Assembly: GCA_964396685.1 (NCBI GenBank) | Contig: CAYNFS010000023.1 | Coordinates: 1-6,195 of the forward strand | Length of the DNA: 6,195 nt | From: CAYNFS01 sp964396685 | Lineage (GTDB): Bacteria > Patescibacteriota > Doudnabacteria > UBA920 > 2-01-FULL-46-14 | Direction: 5' to 3' | Shown here: in pieces, positions 1 to 5,688 of the stretch | Layout: the number at the start of each line of letters is the position of its first letter | Position numbering within the stretch: the stretch's first letter is position 1 | Notes under the pieces: generated by a model | The model's input: only the letters and a program-made list of their open reading frames with translations | Told to the model about the DNA's origin: nothing | Databases searched by the model: none | Made by a program: the position numbers and the translations under genes

Positions 1-2527
1 CCTTCACCTTAATCCCCGTCACATTCCCTCCGGAGTGAATGGAGCCGGTGACAGAAGGACAGGAAACAGTAATACTAACCATTTGACCGTTAATAGTCCC
101 ATCGTCTGACATAATCTTTGCGCTGTTAGAAACAGTTCCACAATAATTCGTTTTGGCAGTAAAACTAACCGTTCCGTTCCCCCCTGACACAAAAGCTGTC
201 CAAGTCACTGTGCCGTTACTACTGCCCTGATAATTAAAATTATTGCCGGTGTCTCCATTGTTTGTCACATTAATCAACCCATTGGAAGGAGAAAAAGTAT
301 CGGTGAGAGAGTATGAAATGGGCTCGCCGCGTTGAGAAATATTATAATTAAGAGAAAAAGTTACAGTCGCGCCTAATCCCACCTGTGTGGAGGAAACCGT
401 TTTATTCAAAGTGCCAATCGAACCCAAAACTTTTTTACCGTTGGTTCCATTATGGAGATTCGGAGGACTGGGTACATAAACAATCCCGCCCGAGACATCT
501 GTGCGGCCAAGTAAATTATCTCTATCCGTTCCAGTTAAGTTGACATAATTAATCTTAATCAAGCCGCCTCCCCCTCCTGAATGATGAGGGGTATTTAAAA
601 GAATATTAGTGTCGTTTTTTGGCTGATTATATCCTCCGGCGGCTCTCAAAATGTGCCCTAAAAAGGGCATATCAACATTAAGCGTATTAGCGGTTAAATT
701 AATTGACCCGCCAGAGCCGGAAGCTCCGTTCATCGCGGCAAACGCAAGTTGACCGGTCCGCGATAATGGCTCCCCGGGACCCCAAATCCAAGCCGGCTTA
801 CCGTTAGCTAAAATGGCATTGCCTGTATTGTCAATAAAAATAGTGTCCGCCGTGATTTTTACTAAGCCGCCGCCGGAGCCGCCAGTAGAAGTCGCCATAA
901 CTAAAGGCGTAGCATCGCTAAAAACATAACCAGTATTGGCTGCCCCGCCGCCGGAGCCCAATTTTTCAGGATTATTTTCGTTATCGTAAGTTTTTTCGTT
1001 ACGGGCATGTGGCGGGGCAATTCGGGGATTATCACTCCCGCCACTCGTATAAGCGCAAATATCTTGACCATAATCTATAATCAACCCTTGTTCGTCTACT
1101 GGTTGACAGGCATTACCGCCGGCTCCCCCGTGCGCTCCGCCTTGCGCTTGCGCCTTAGGGGTATTAGGAGGAAATGGTTGGGGGGATTGCCACGCGTCAG
1201 ACAAACCGCCTCCCTTGAATTGACCATCTATGGTTGGTCCTGCTCCGGGCTTTGCCGAAAGCCACCCGTCCAAAGCCACCCCGTCTAACCCATAGCCCGG
1301 ATAACCCTTACCACTGGCATCTATTCGGCCGCCCGAATTAATCGTTAAAGCGCCAGTGATGTTTAAGTCCAAACCAGCTAAAACATCTTTGTCTGCGTCT
1401 GGCCGACGTTTAATACGGGGATTCCATTCCGAAGCCCGAATCCACTGGTCCATAACTAAAGCGCGTTCTTCTCTTAAACCATTGTCATAAAAACCTAATT
1501 CCGAAAGCGTCACATTGTTTAAAGGGTTGGATTTTAGAAAAGAAGGCCGGAACTTATCACCTTCTCTGCCTCCTCCCACTCCCCGACCATCTTCCCAGAA
1601 AAAGTTAAAGAAAGAACTTCTAGAAGGAAGACCAAAATAATTACCAAAATCACTATCATTATTCTCGTTATTTAACTTAATGGCCTCATTGCCATCTTCT
1701 CTTCTAAGATAAGTATCTGGAGCCATAATATTATGAGCGTTGCTAAAAAAAGAGTTGGGCAAGGTAAATAAATTGGCGTCATTGCTGACAAAAAATTCCA
1801 CCTTCATTTTGCCGGGCTGACTGCTATCTTGAGAGTAAAATAATTCTGTAAAAGCTAAGGGCACTGAACTGGTCTGCCCTGTAGAATAATCTTTCTGGGA
1901 GAATTTTAAAGCGAGATTCGCCTTCCCTGAAGCATCGGCAAAACTAATTTTAATTAGAGCATATTTATCCGAATCTACTGCCTTAAACTTATTTAGCCAG
2001 CCGGGGGCCGGATTTTTGGCCGGACAATTATTGGCTTCTCCGGGCCAGTTAATGCAAACTTGTTCCATCTGACCAGTATTCGGCCCGGTTAAAACCTCTT
2101 GTTCAATCTTGGCGCCGTCGTCCACGCTGTCAATATAGACCGCACGGCTTTTATCTTTGGGTATTTTAAGAAAACCGGTAAACCTAAGTCCCCAATAATC
2201 GCCCCGGGCTGGATAACGATTGATTTTACCATCACTATCCGCCGGAGAATGAGTGACTGTTCCCCCGTTTCGAACCATTAAAGAACTTAAAGTATGGGCA
2301 CCGTCAACAATTAAGGTTCCGCCATTAACATCAATGTCGTAAGCAGTAGTGTTTTCTTGAGGAGAAATTCTTCCGGTTTCTCCAGTATTAACCGTGAGCG
2401 CTTTGGTTTCTAAGGGTTTAATGCTAATCAAAAAAGAACTCAATAAAAAAATCAAACTCAAAAAAAGCAGGGCTGAAGAAAACTTAAGGACTAATTTTTC
2501 TAATTTTTTCTTACCCATCCCCTCCAT
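1..2527 (-). CDS. Large secreted glycine-rich surface protein with DUF11-like domain, C-terminus cut by window edge
   Basis: Reading the minus strand, one frame stays open from an ATG at 2527-2525 to base 1: 842 codons with no stop. A second in-frame ATG at 2518 is preceded by GGAGGGG only 2 nt away; an in-frame TAA at 2539-2537 limits the start. Residues ~5-45 form a lysine-rich start, a long Leu/Phe/Ile core and a small-residue end (ETKALTV), a typical Sec signal peptide. Residues ~390-680 are Gly/Asn/Thr-rich with repeated patterns such as GGSGGGLVKITADTIFI, GSGGSINLTANTLNV and GGGGGLIKINYVNL, as in beta-solenoid adhesin-like proteins. Residues ~705-812 (KTVSSTQVGLGATVTFSL ... GTVTWTAFVSG ... 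VSNSAKI) look like a DUF11 Ig-type domain. It probably acts outside the cell as an adhesin or surface layer component. The function is inferred from architecture only; the anchor, if any, lies beyond the window. Confidence 0.85.
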   Translation of the reverse strand, partial: MEGMGKKKLEKLVLKFSSALLFLSLIFLLSSFLISIKPLETKALTVNTGETGRISPQENTTAYDIDVNGGTLIVDGAHTLSSLMVRNGGTVTHSPADSDGKINRYPARGDYWGLRFTGFLKIPKDKSRAVYIDSVDDGAKIEQEVLTGPNTGQMEQVCINWPGEANNCPAKNPAPGWLNKFKAVDSDKYALIKISFADASGKANLALKFSQKDYSTGQTSSVPLAFTELFYSQDSSQPGKMKVEFFVSNDANLFTLPNSFFSNAHNIMAPDTYLRREDGNEAIKLNNENNDSDFGNYFGLPSRSSFFNFFWEDGRGVGGGREGDKFRPSFLKSNPLNNVTLSELGFYDNGLREERALVMDQWIRASEWNPRIKRRPDADKDVLAGLDLNITGALTINSGGRIDASGKGYPGYGLDGVALDGWLSAKPGAGPTIDGQFKGGGLSDAWQSPQPFPPNTPKAQAQGGAHGGAGGNACQPVDEQGLIIDYGQDICAYTSGGSDNPRIAPPHARNEKTYDNENNPEKLGSGGGAANTGYVFSDATPLVMATSTGGSGGGLVKITADTIFIDNTGNAILANGKPAWIWGPGEPLSRTGQLAFAAMNGASGSGGSINLTANTLNVDMPFLGHILRAAGGYNQPKNDTNILLNTPHHSGGGGGLIKINYVNLTGTDRDNLLGRTDVSGGIVYVPSPPNLHNGTNGKKVLGSIGTLNKTVSSTQVGLGATVTFSLNYNISQRGEPISYSLTDTFSPSNGLINVTNNGDTGNNFNYQGSSNGTVTWTAFVSGGNGTVSFTAKTNYCGTVSNSAKIMSDDGTINGQMVSITVSCPSVTGSIHSGGNVTGIKVK

Positions 2528-2533
2528 AAGTCC

Positions 2534-2562
2534 ATTTTAACACAAAAAGGAAACCCGCCCAA
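2534..2562 (-). promoter_or_regulatory. Possible extended -10 promoter for the surface protein gene
   Basis: On the minus strand, TG-T-TAAAAT (2542-2534) is an extended -10 box with five of six matches to TATAAT. A weak -35 (TTGGGC, 2562-2557) sits 17 nt upstream, inside the terminator hairpin of the preceding gene. Transcription would start near 2527, at or just before the ATG, so the message would have almost no leader. Such a site is needed because the upstream lipoprotein unit ends in a terminator. The match is modest. Confidence 0.35.
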
Positions 2563-2583
2563 GAGAAGGCGGGTTTGTTTTTT
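2551..2583. terminator. Bidirectional intrinsic terminator
   Basis: AAACCCGCC (2551-2559) pairs perfectly with GGCGGGTTT (2568-2576) across an 8-nt loop. On the minus strand the stem is followed by CCTTTTTG, just past the stop codon of the lipoprotein gene. On the plus strand it is followed by GTTTTTT. It therefore should end the lipoprotein transcript and can also stop plus-strand transcription. It separates the lipoprotein gene from the surface protein gene. Confidence 0.85.
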
Positions 2584-2985
2584 CTAAGTTGCAGCAACCA
2601 CGCGGAGGTGAATCACGATGTCGCGGGGTCTATTCGCGTCAGCACTATTGACGGTTAACGAAACCGTCATCCGACCCGGTTTTTTGGTGTAGATTACGGC
2701 ATCCCTAGGACTCGGCCTTCCATACCACTCCCACATATCCTCAACCGTGCTCGTAATGACCCAATCGTCCTCCCAAGGATCTACCCCCTCAATCGACCAC
2801 CCGTTGATGAGTTGGATCCACACATACACCCCTACCGGAATGTTGTTGGGGTCTGCATCATCGGAGAACCGGTAATAAGGTCCGCCGCTGGAACCACCTG
2901 CCCCGCCGCAACCCGGCAGAGCCAAGACAAAAACCCCAAGGAGGATAGCCAGAGCCATCCCCACAACCAATGTACTCTTTTGCAC
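2584..2985 (-). CDS. Small secreted lipoprotein with Ig-like C-terminal part (copy A)
   Basis: 133 residues from a GTG start at 2985. The upstream ATG at 2991 and GTG at 2994 lie only 2 nt from, or abut, the Shine-Dalgarno sequence, whereas GTG 2985 is 8 nt from GGAGG and is the start conserved in the second copy. The protein begins MQKSTLVVGMALAILLG, a signal peptide ending in a lipobox L23-P24-G25-C26, so Cys26 should be lipidated and the protein held on the outer face of the membrane. A GGAGGSSGG linker follows, then a Trp/Asp-rich region. The end (VIYTKKPGRMTVSLTVN) has the strand pattern of a PKD/Ig-like sandwich. The gene has its own promoter and terminator and diverges from the radical SAM operon, so a shared role is possible but not shown. 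I do not recognise the family; function unknown. Confidence 0.8.
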   Translation of the reverse strand: MQKSTLVVGMALAILLGVFVLALPGCGGAGGSSGGPYYRFSDDADPNNIPVGVYVWIQLINGWSIEGVDPWEDDWVITSTVEDMWEWYGRPSPRDAVIYTKKPGRMTVSLTVNSADANRPRDIVIHLRVVAAT

Positions 2986-2989
2986 CCTC

Positions 2990-3000
2990 ATCACCTCCTT
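2990..3000 (-). promoter_or_regulatory. Perfect Shine-Dalgarno of lipoprotein A
   Basis: The minus strand reads AAGGAGGTGAT, complementary over its full length to the usual 16S rRNA 3' end. GGAGG (2998-2994) lies 8 nt before GTG 2985, which decides that start over the ATG at 2991. Copy B has AAGGAGGTGG, with GGAGG (6049-6045) 9 nt before its only possible start, GTG 6035. Confidence 0.8.
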
Positions 3001-3049
3001 TAAGTGTTTCCCCTGACCTTAGCCAAGGAAAAGGGTGCTTGCTATTCTT

Positions 3050-3079
3050 GTTATATCACACTCAAGAGTGGTTTGTCAA
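3050..3079 (-). promoter_or_regulatory. Sigma70-type promoter of lipoprotein A
   Basis: On the minus strand TTGACA (3079-3074), an 18-nt spacer, then TATAAC (3055-3050) preceded by TGA to give an extended -10. Transcription should start near 3043, leaving a leader of about 55 nt before the GTG. That leader holds a short CCTT...AAGG inverted repeat, present in both copies. It is too small to call a riboswitch. Confidence 0.85.
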
Positions 3080-3122
3080 GGGAGTGTAAACTATGTCTGG
3101 TGAACCTATATTTTATATTATA

Positions 3123-3151
3123 TTGACATTTTTTACAGAACTGAATATAAT
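3123..3151 (+). promoter_or_regulatory. Consensus sigma70 promoter of the peptide-maturation operon
   Basis: TTGACA (3123-3128), exactly 17 nt, then TATAAT (3146-3151): both boxes and the spacing match the consensus. The start of transcription should be near 3158, giving a leader of ~42 nt before the first gene. The sequence around it is AT-rich. It faces away from the lipoprotein A promoter, with 43 nt between the two -35 boxes, so a regulator bound here could act on both. Confidence 0.9.
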
Positions 3152-3199
3152 GCTTTAATGAAGGGGAAAAACAGCACCTTGAGAAAGGAATGAGGCAAA

Positions 3200-3847
3200 T
3201 TGCCGACTAAGTCGCAACTTGAGAGTTACCGCACCATCGAGAAGCGCCTCAGGGTGCTTTTCGACATGTTCCACGACCTCTGCGCATTCTGCTTCACGGA
3301 GAGCCTGAATATTGTCAGAGTGAACGGAAGACTGTCGTCAGAAACAGCATGTTGTTGTCTAGTGGACAACCAAGTGCATGACTACTGGCCAACGTTGGAT
3401 GCTGTCCATCGGCAGGTTGAAGGGCCTAACTGGCAGAAGGGGCTTGAGCGAGCCGGCGTGGGGCTGGGAGACAAAAAAGTCATTCGTGGCCCATGCCCAG
3501 CTCTCTCGCGTGAGGGGTGTGTTCTGAATAAGTTCCGTCCCCCAACCTGCTCAACGCAACTCTGTTTGTACATCGTGAACGTCATGGTTGACCTTGGTAT
3601 AATCGAAAGACCAAGGGCTATACCCTGTCAAATCGAGGATTTAATCAAAGTAGCGTCGCCTCTCGACATCTTGTTTGGGGTAAGAAAGAGGAAGAGACAG
3701 ATTAGCGAAGACAATATCCCTGAATACCTCGGCGGAATCGAGCGACTGATTCAGCTACTCCGTGCAGTCCCCAATGACCAAGTACGCAACGCAGTTGAAC
3801 GGCAAAAGGCAGTAATCCAAGAGCGAGTTGCTTACCGAAGGAGGTGA
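3200..3847 (+). CDS. YkgJ-like cysteine-cluster protein, putative RiPP partner
   Basis: 215 residues from a TTG start with GAGG 4 nt and AAAGGA ~10 nt upstream. A stop lies in frame 7 nt upstream (3191-3193), and the next ATG (codon 23) has a weaker site. Ten cysteines occur: C28-x2-C31, C51-C52-C53, then C99-P-A-L-x3-G-C107-x5-RPPTC117-x4-C122, and C143. The block CPALSREGCVLNKFRPPTC is the signature of the YkgJ family (Fe/Zn-chelating cysteine cluster); the FliB lysine methylases have a related cluster. The C-terminal ~60 residues are charged and helical, without cysteines. It sits 5 nt before the radical SAM gene in the same transcript, so it may carry a metal centre that serves or modifies the same peptide. 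That role is inference; an electron-transfer or metal-delivery role is equally possible. Confidence 0.75.
   Translation: MPTKSQLESYRTIEKRLRVLFDMFHDLCAFCFTESLNIVRVNGRLSSETACCCLVDNQVHDYWPTLDAVHRQVEGPNWQKGLERAGVGLGDKKVIRGPCPALSREGCVLNKFRPPTCSTQLCLYIVNVMVDLGIIERPRAIPCQIEDLIKVASPLDILFGVRKRKRQISEDNIPEYLGGIERLIQLLRAVPNDQVRNAVERQKAVIQERVAYRRR
3838..3844 (+). promoter_or_regulatory. Ribosome-binding site deciding the radical SAM start
   Basis: AAGGAGG lies within the last codons of the preceding gene. A GTG at 3844 begins on its last base, which is impossible to serve. The in-frame GTG at 3853 is 8 nt from GGAGG, the same distance as in the downstream peptide gene and lipoprotein A, so 3853 is the better start. 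Confidence 0.75.
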
Positions 3848-3852
3848 AAACA

Positions 3853-5172
3853 GTGAAATTCTCGGACTTTAATGTCTGGACACCGGACGGCGATGGTCTA
3901 ATCGTCTACAACACCCTGACAGGCGCTTTGCTGACCTTCAACAGAAAGACGGCAAATACGGTCTTAAGTGCCATGCAGCGGGACAACACTACAGAAATAC
4001 CGAAGCGCTACCTTCCTGATCTCGTAAGAGACGGGGTAGTGATTGAAGACAACTACGACGAGATATCTGTTGTAAAGGCACGGAACCTGCTCGGGCGAAC
4101 ACAAAACGAGCTAATCCTGTCTGTCATGATGACGATGGCCTGTAACTTCCGGTGCCGTTACTGCTTCCAGCCGAGAGACTCAAGGCCGAAGGTAATGAAT
4201 CGCGAAGTAGAACATCTCGTCGTGAGATTGATCAACAGAGAAACGAAAAAAAAGGATCGCGTCTCCATCGACTGGTACGGAGGCGAACCACTGCTTTGCT
4301 TCGATCAACTCGTCCGAATGAACAATGCAATTGCTGGAGAGTGCAAAAAGTGTGATACGGAATATCTCGTTTCGGTCACAACAAACGGATATCTTCTCAC
4401 GCCGGAAGTCATAAAGTATCTCTCCGGCTTCAACATAACCCACCTCCAGATCACTCTGGACGGCCCCGCGGAGACTCATAACTTCAGTCGGCCTCTTGTT
4501 AATGGCAGTGGCACTTTTACCACGATTCTATCAAACATCCGGAGAGCCATCGAGGCAGGCGTGCCGGTCGTGGTCAGGGTCAACGTCTGGAAACCGAACA
4601 TTGGGCGAGTTGGCGAATTATATGATATCCTAGAAGAAAACGGGCTGAAGAACAAGGTGAACGTAATTGCCAAACCAGTCCTCTCCTCGGAGGCCAACCC
4701 ATGCCAAATCAATTGTCTGCCGGCAAGTGAGGCAGCGCAACTAAATCTCGAGATCTACCAAAACGCAGCAAGGAAGGGTTGGGTGGTCTTGCCCGAACTA
4801 AGTCAGATGCAAGGGCATGAGTTCTGCATCGTTGACTCGGTTGGGCAGTTCATCATCGACCCCGACGGACGGCTCTACAAGTGCGGAGAACGCTTCGAGA
4901 AGCCGGAGAGCGTAGGATATCTTGATCAAGACGGCGAGCTCCGACTCGACGAGTTATCTTGGACAAGATGGATTGGGAAGGACCCGTTTTCGTTTCCGGA
5001 ATGCAGAGCATGCAAGCTCCTGCCTATCTGCATGGGTGGTTGCAGCATGAAAAGATTCTGGAGACCCAAGGAATCTCCCTGCGTCGAGTTCAAGTATTGC
5101 CTCGACGACCTACTTAAGACGATGGTCGCTAGCGAAGCAAATGCCGTGCACGAAAGGAGGGACCGGTCTTGA
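3853..5172 (+). CDS. Radical SAM/SPASM peptide maturase
   Basis: 439 residues from GTG 3853 (442 if GTG 3844 were used). Residues ~1-95 are an N-terminal domain with a VYNTLTGALLTFNRKTAN motif seen in many RiPP maturases before the core, probably for binding the precursor. The radical SAM cluster motif is C97-NFR-C101-RY-C104, with the SAM-binding YGGEP at 142-146, TTNG at 176-179 and QITLDG at 199-204. The C-terminal SPASM domain has C325, C344-GE, then C384-x2-C387-x5-C393-x3-C397 and C410/C416. This is the spacing that binds two auxiliary 4Fe-4S clusters in anSME-like enzymes. Such enzymes cut SAM to a 5'-deoxyadenosyl radical and modify a peptide (thioether, C-C or other crosslinks, or oxidation) in the cytoplasm. 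The gene is intact and of normal length. Its stop codon overlaps the start of a tiny peptide gene, its likely substrate. The exact chemistry cannot be read from sequence. Confidence 0.9.
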   Translation: MKFSDFNVWTPDGDGLIVYNTLTGALLTFNRKTANTVLSAMQRDNTTEIPKRYLPDLVRDGVVIEDNYDEISVVKARNLLGRTQNELILSVMMTMACNFRCRYCFQPRDSRPKVMNREVEHLVVRLINRETKKKDRVSIDWYGGEPLLCFDQLVRMNNAIAGECKKCDTEYLVSVTTNGYLLTPEVIKYLSGFNITHLQITLDGPAETHNFSRPLVNGSGTFTTILSNIRRAIEAGVPVVVRVNVWKPNIGRVGELYDILEENGLKNKVNVIAKPVLSSEANPCQINCLPASEAAQLNLEIYQNAARKGWVVLPELSQMQGHEFCIVDSVGQFIIDPDGRLYKCGERFEKPESVGYLDQDGELRLDELSWTRWIGKDPFSFPECRACKLLPICMGGCSMKRFWRPKESPCVEFKYCLDDLLKTMVASEANAVHERRDRS

Positions 5173-5252
5173 ACCGGCTCAAAATAGGCAACAAGTCTGT
5201 TAAGCCGAAGGCCGCCGCAAGCGGCGGCCGGTGTTGTCGCGGTACCGTCTAA
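5169..5252 (+). CDS. Candidate RiPP precursor peptide, 27 residues
   Basis: A 28-codon frame starts at TTG 5169, overlapping the maturase stop as TTGA and ending in TAA at 5250-5252. GAAAGGAGG (5152-5160) puts GGAGG exactly 8 nt before the TTG, as for the maturase itself, so coupled translation is likely. The peptide begins MNRLKIGNKS, has a Lys/Ala middle, and ends SGGRCCRGTV. It holds four Lys and three Arg, with no acidic and no aromatic residue. Gly19-Gly20 could be a leader cleavage site, leaving a 7-residue core with two adjacent cysteines. Position, coupling and size (near that of PqqA, ~23 residues) fit a radical SAM substrate. I know no family with this sequence. The alternative is a chance frame over a structured 3' end, but the strong, correctly spaced ribosome-binding site argues against that. 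Confidence 0.65.
   Translation: MNRLKIGNKSVKPKAAASGGRCCRGTV
5210..5229 (+). repeat. Perfect GC hairpin inside the peptide gene
   Basis: GGCCGCCGC (5210-5218) and GCGGCGGCC (5221-5229) are perfect inverted copies separated by AA. They lie over codons 14-21 of the small peptide, encoding the Ala-Ala-Ala-Ser-Gly-Gly stretch. No T-run follows, so this is not a standard terminator. It could slow ribosomes or protect the 3' end of the message. Confidence 0.8.
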
Positions 5253-5268
5253 CACACAGCAAAGACCT

Positions 5269-5296
5269 GGGCAGAGCGGACTAGTCCACTCTGCCC
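5269..5296 (+). terminator. Long hairpin after the operon, terminator-like without T-run
   Basis: GGGCAGAG (5269-5276) pairs with CTCTGCCC (5289-5296). Inside, after one C-A mismatch, GGAC pairs with GTCC around TA. The next bases are CATACTCACATTTG, so the T-tract of an intrinsic terminator is missing. It lies 16 nt past the peptide stop and at the change from GC-rich to AT-rich sequence. It may be a weak or factor-aided terminator, an RNA-stability element, or the edge of the transferred block. Confidence 0.5.
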
Positions 5297-5309
5297 CATA
5301 CTCACATTT

Positions 5310-5336
5310 GTAAATTTCGTAAATACTGTAAATACT
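5310..5336 (+). repeat. Three tandem 9-bp repeats ending at an ATG
   Basis: GTAAATTTC, GTAAATACT, GTAAATACT run head to tail, and the last base is directly followed by the ATG of the HExxH gene. No Shine-Dalgarno sequence is present in this space. The repeats could bind a regulator or be slipped-strand duplications. Confidence 0.75.
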
Positions 5337-5687
5337 ATGAATAAAGAATTAAAGATACAAAGTTTAATAAAAAAATGGCAACCGAAACTTGGTCTTAATG
5401 ATTGGATGTTAAATGTTAGATTTGTCGATTTCAAAAGAACGGATTACCTGCAATCAGGCGATATTGAAGTTGATCTAAAGAACAAAAAAGCAACAATGTT
5501 ATTTTCAAATAATCCACAGAAAGATGATGAATATATTGTTGTGCACGAATTAGTTCATCTTCTACTTTGGGAGTATGATCATTTTTGTGAAAATTTAATT
5601 CCAGAAAACAAAAAAGAGTATTATTTTGATCTATTAGAAAAAACGGCAGTAAAGTTTACTAATATTTTATTGCAAAAAGGAGTATAG
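5337..5687 (+). CDS. Small HExxH metallopeptidase-like protein
   Basis: 116 residues from ATG 5337. The motif H70-E-L-V-H74 within VVHELVHLLLWEYDH is a zinc-binding HExxH helix, and E101 in the C-terminal helix (DLLEKTAVKFTNILL) is a plausible third ligand, as in gluzincins. The N-terminal half has the pattern of short SprT-like or phage-type zincins: a W-x-L-N-V-x-F strand, then an acidic GDIEVDLKNKKATMLF strand pair ahead of the zinc helix. There is no signal peptide or membrane segment, so it is cytoplasmic. The gene is far more AT-rich than the operon before it and lacks a recognisable ribosome-binding site, so it probably has a different origin. A role as protease for the peptide of the neighbouring operon is conceivable but unsupported. 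Substrate unknown. Confidence 0.7.
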   Translation: MNKELKIQSLIKKWQPKLGLNDWMLNVRFVDFKRTDYLQSGDIEVDLKNKKATMLFSNNPQKDDEYIVVHELVHLLLWEYDHFCENLIPENKKEYYFDLLEKTAVKFTNILLQKGV

Positions 5688-5688
5688 T

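Larger units (their letters stand above)
2831..3090 (-). repeat. Direct repeat, copy A: lipoprotein promoter, leader and N-terminal coding region
   Basis: About 260 bp matching 5881-6140 in the same orientation, 3,050 bp away. It spans the promoter, 5' leader, ribosome-binding site, signal-peptide codons and the first ~50 codons. A 66-base stretch inside the signal-peptide region (2922-2987 against 5972-6037) is identical. Differences are scattered substitutions and a few single-base indels near the ribosome-binding site and promoter. Similarity fades downstream in the mature coding region. Confidence 0.9.

Noticed and set aside
1007..1288. Plus-strand frame of 93 residues
   Set aside because: It is antisense to the uninterrupted surface protein gene and has no ribosome-binding site; the Arg-rich translation is typical of a shadow frame.
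2990..3001. ATCACCTCCTTT on the plus strand resembles the 3' end of 16S rRNA
   Set aside because: It is the complement of the strong Shine-Dalgarno sequence of lipoprotein A; no rRNA sequence lies next to it.
2812..3003. Plus-strand frame similar to another plus-strand frame at 5745-6068
   Set aside because: Both are antisense to the repeated lipoprotein leader. Their similarity comes from the DNA repeat, and neither has a ribosome-binding site or sensible protein features.
3059..3070. Inverted repeat CACTC-AA-GAGTG in the lipoprotein A promoter spacer, a possible operator
   Set aside because: The left arm is changed in copy B (ATTC), although the promoter boxes are conserved, so there is no evidence for a kept binding site.
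4180..5255. Several minus-strand frames and one plus-strand frame within the radical SAM gene
   Set aside because: They overlap a full-length enzyme with all expected motifs and lack start signals.
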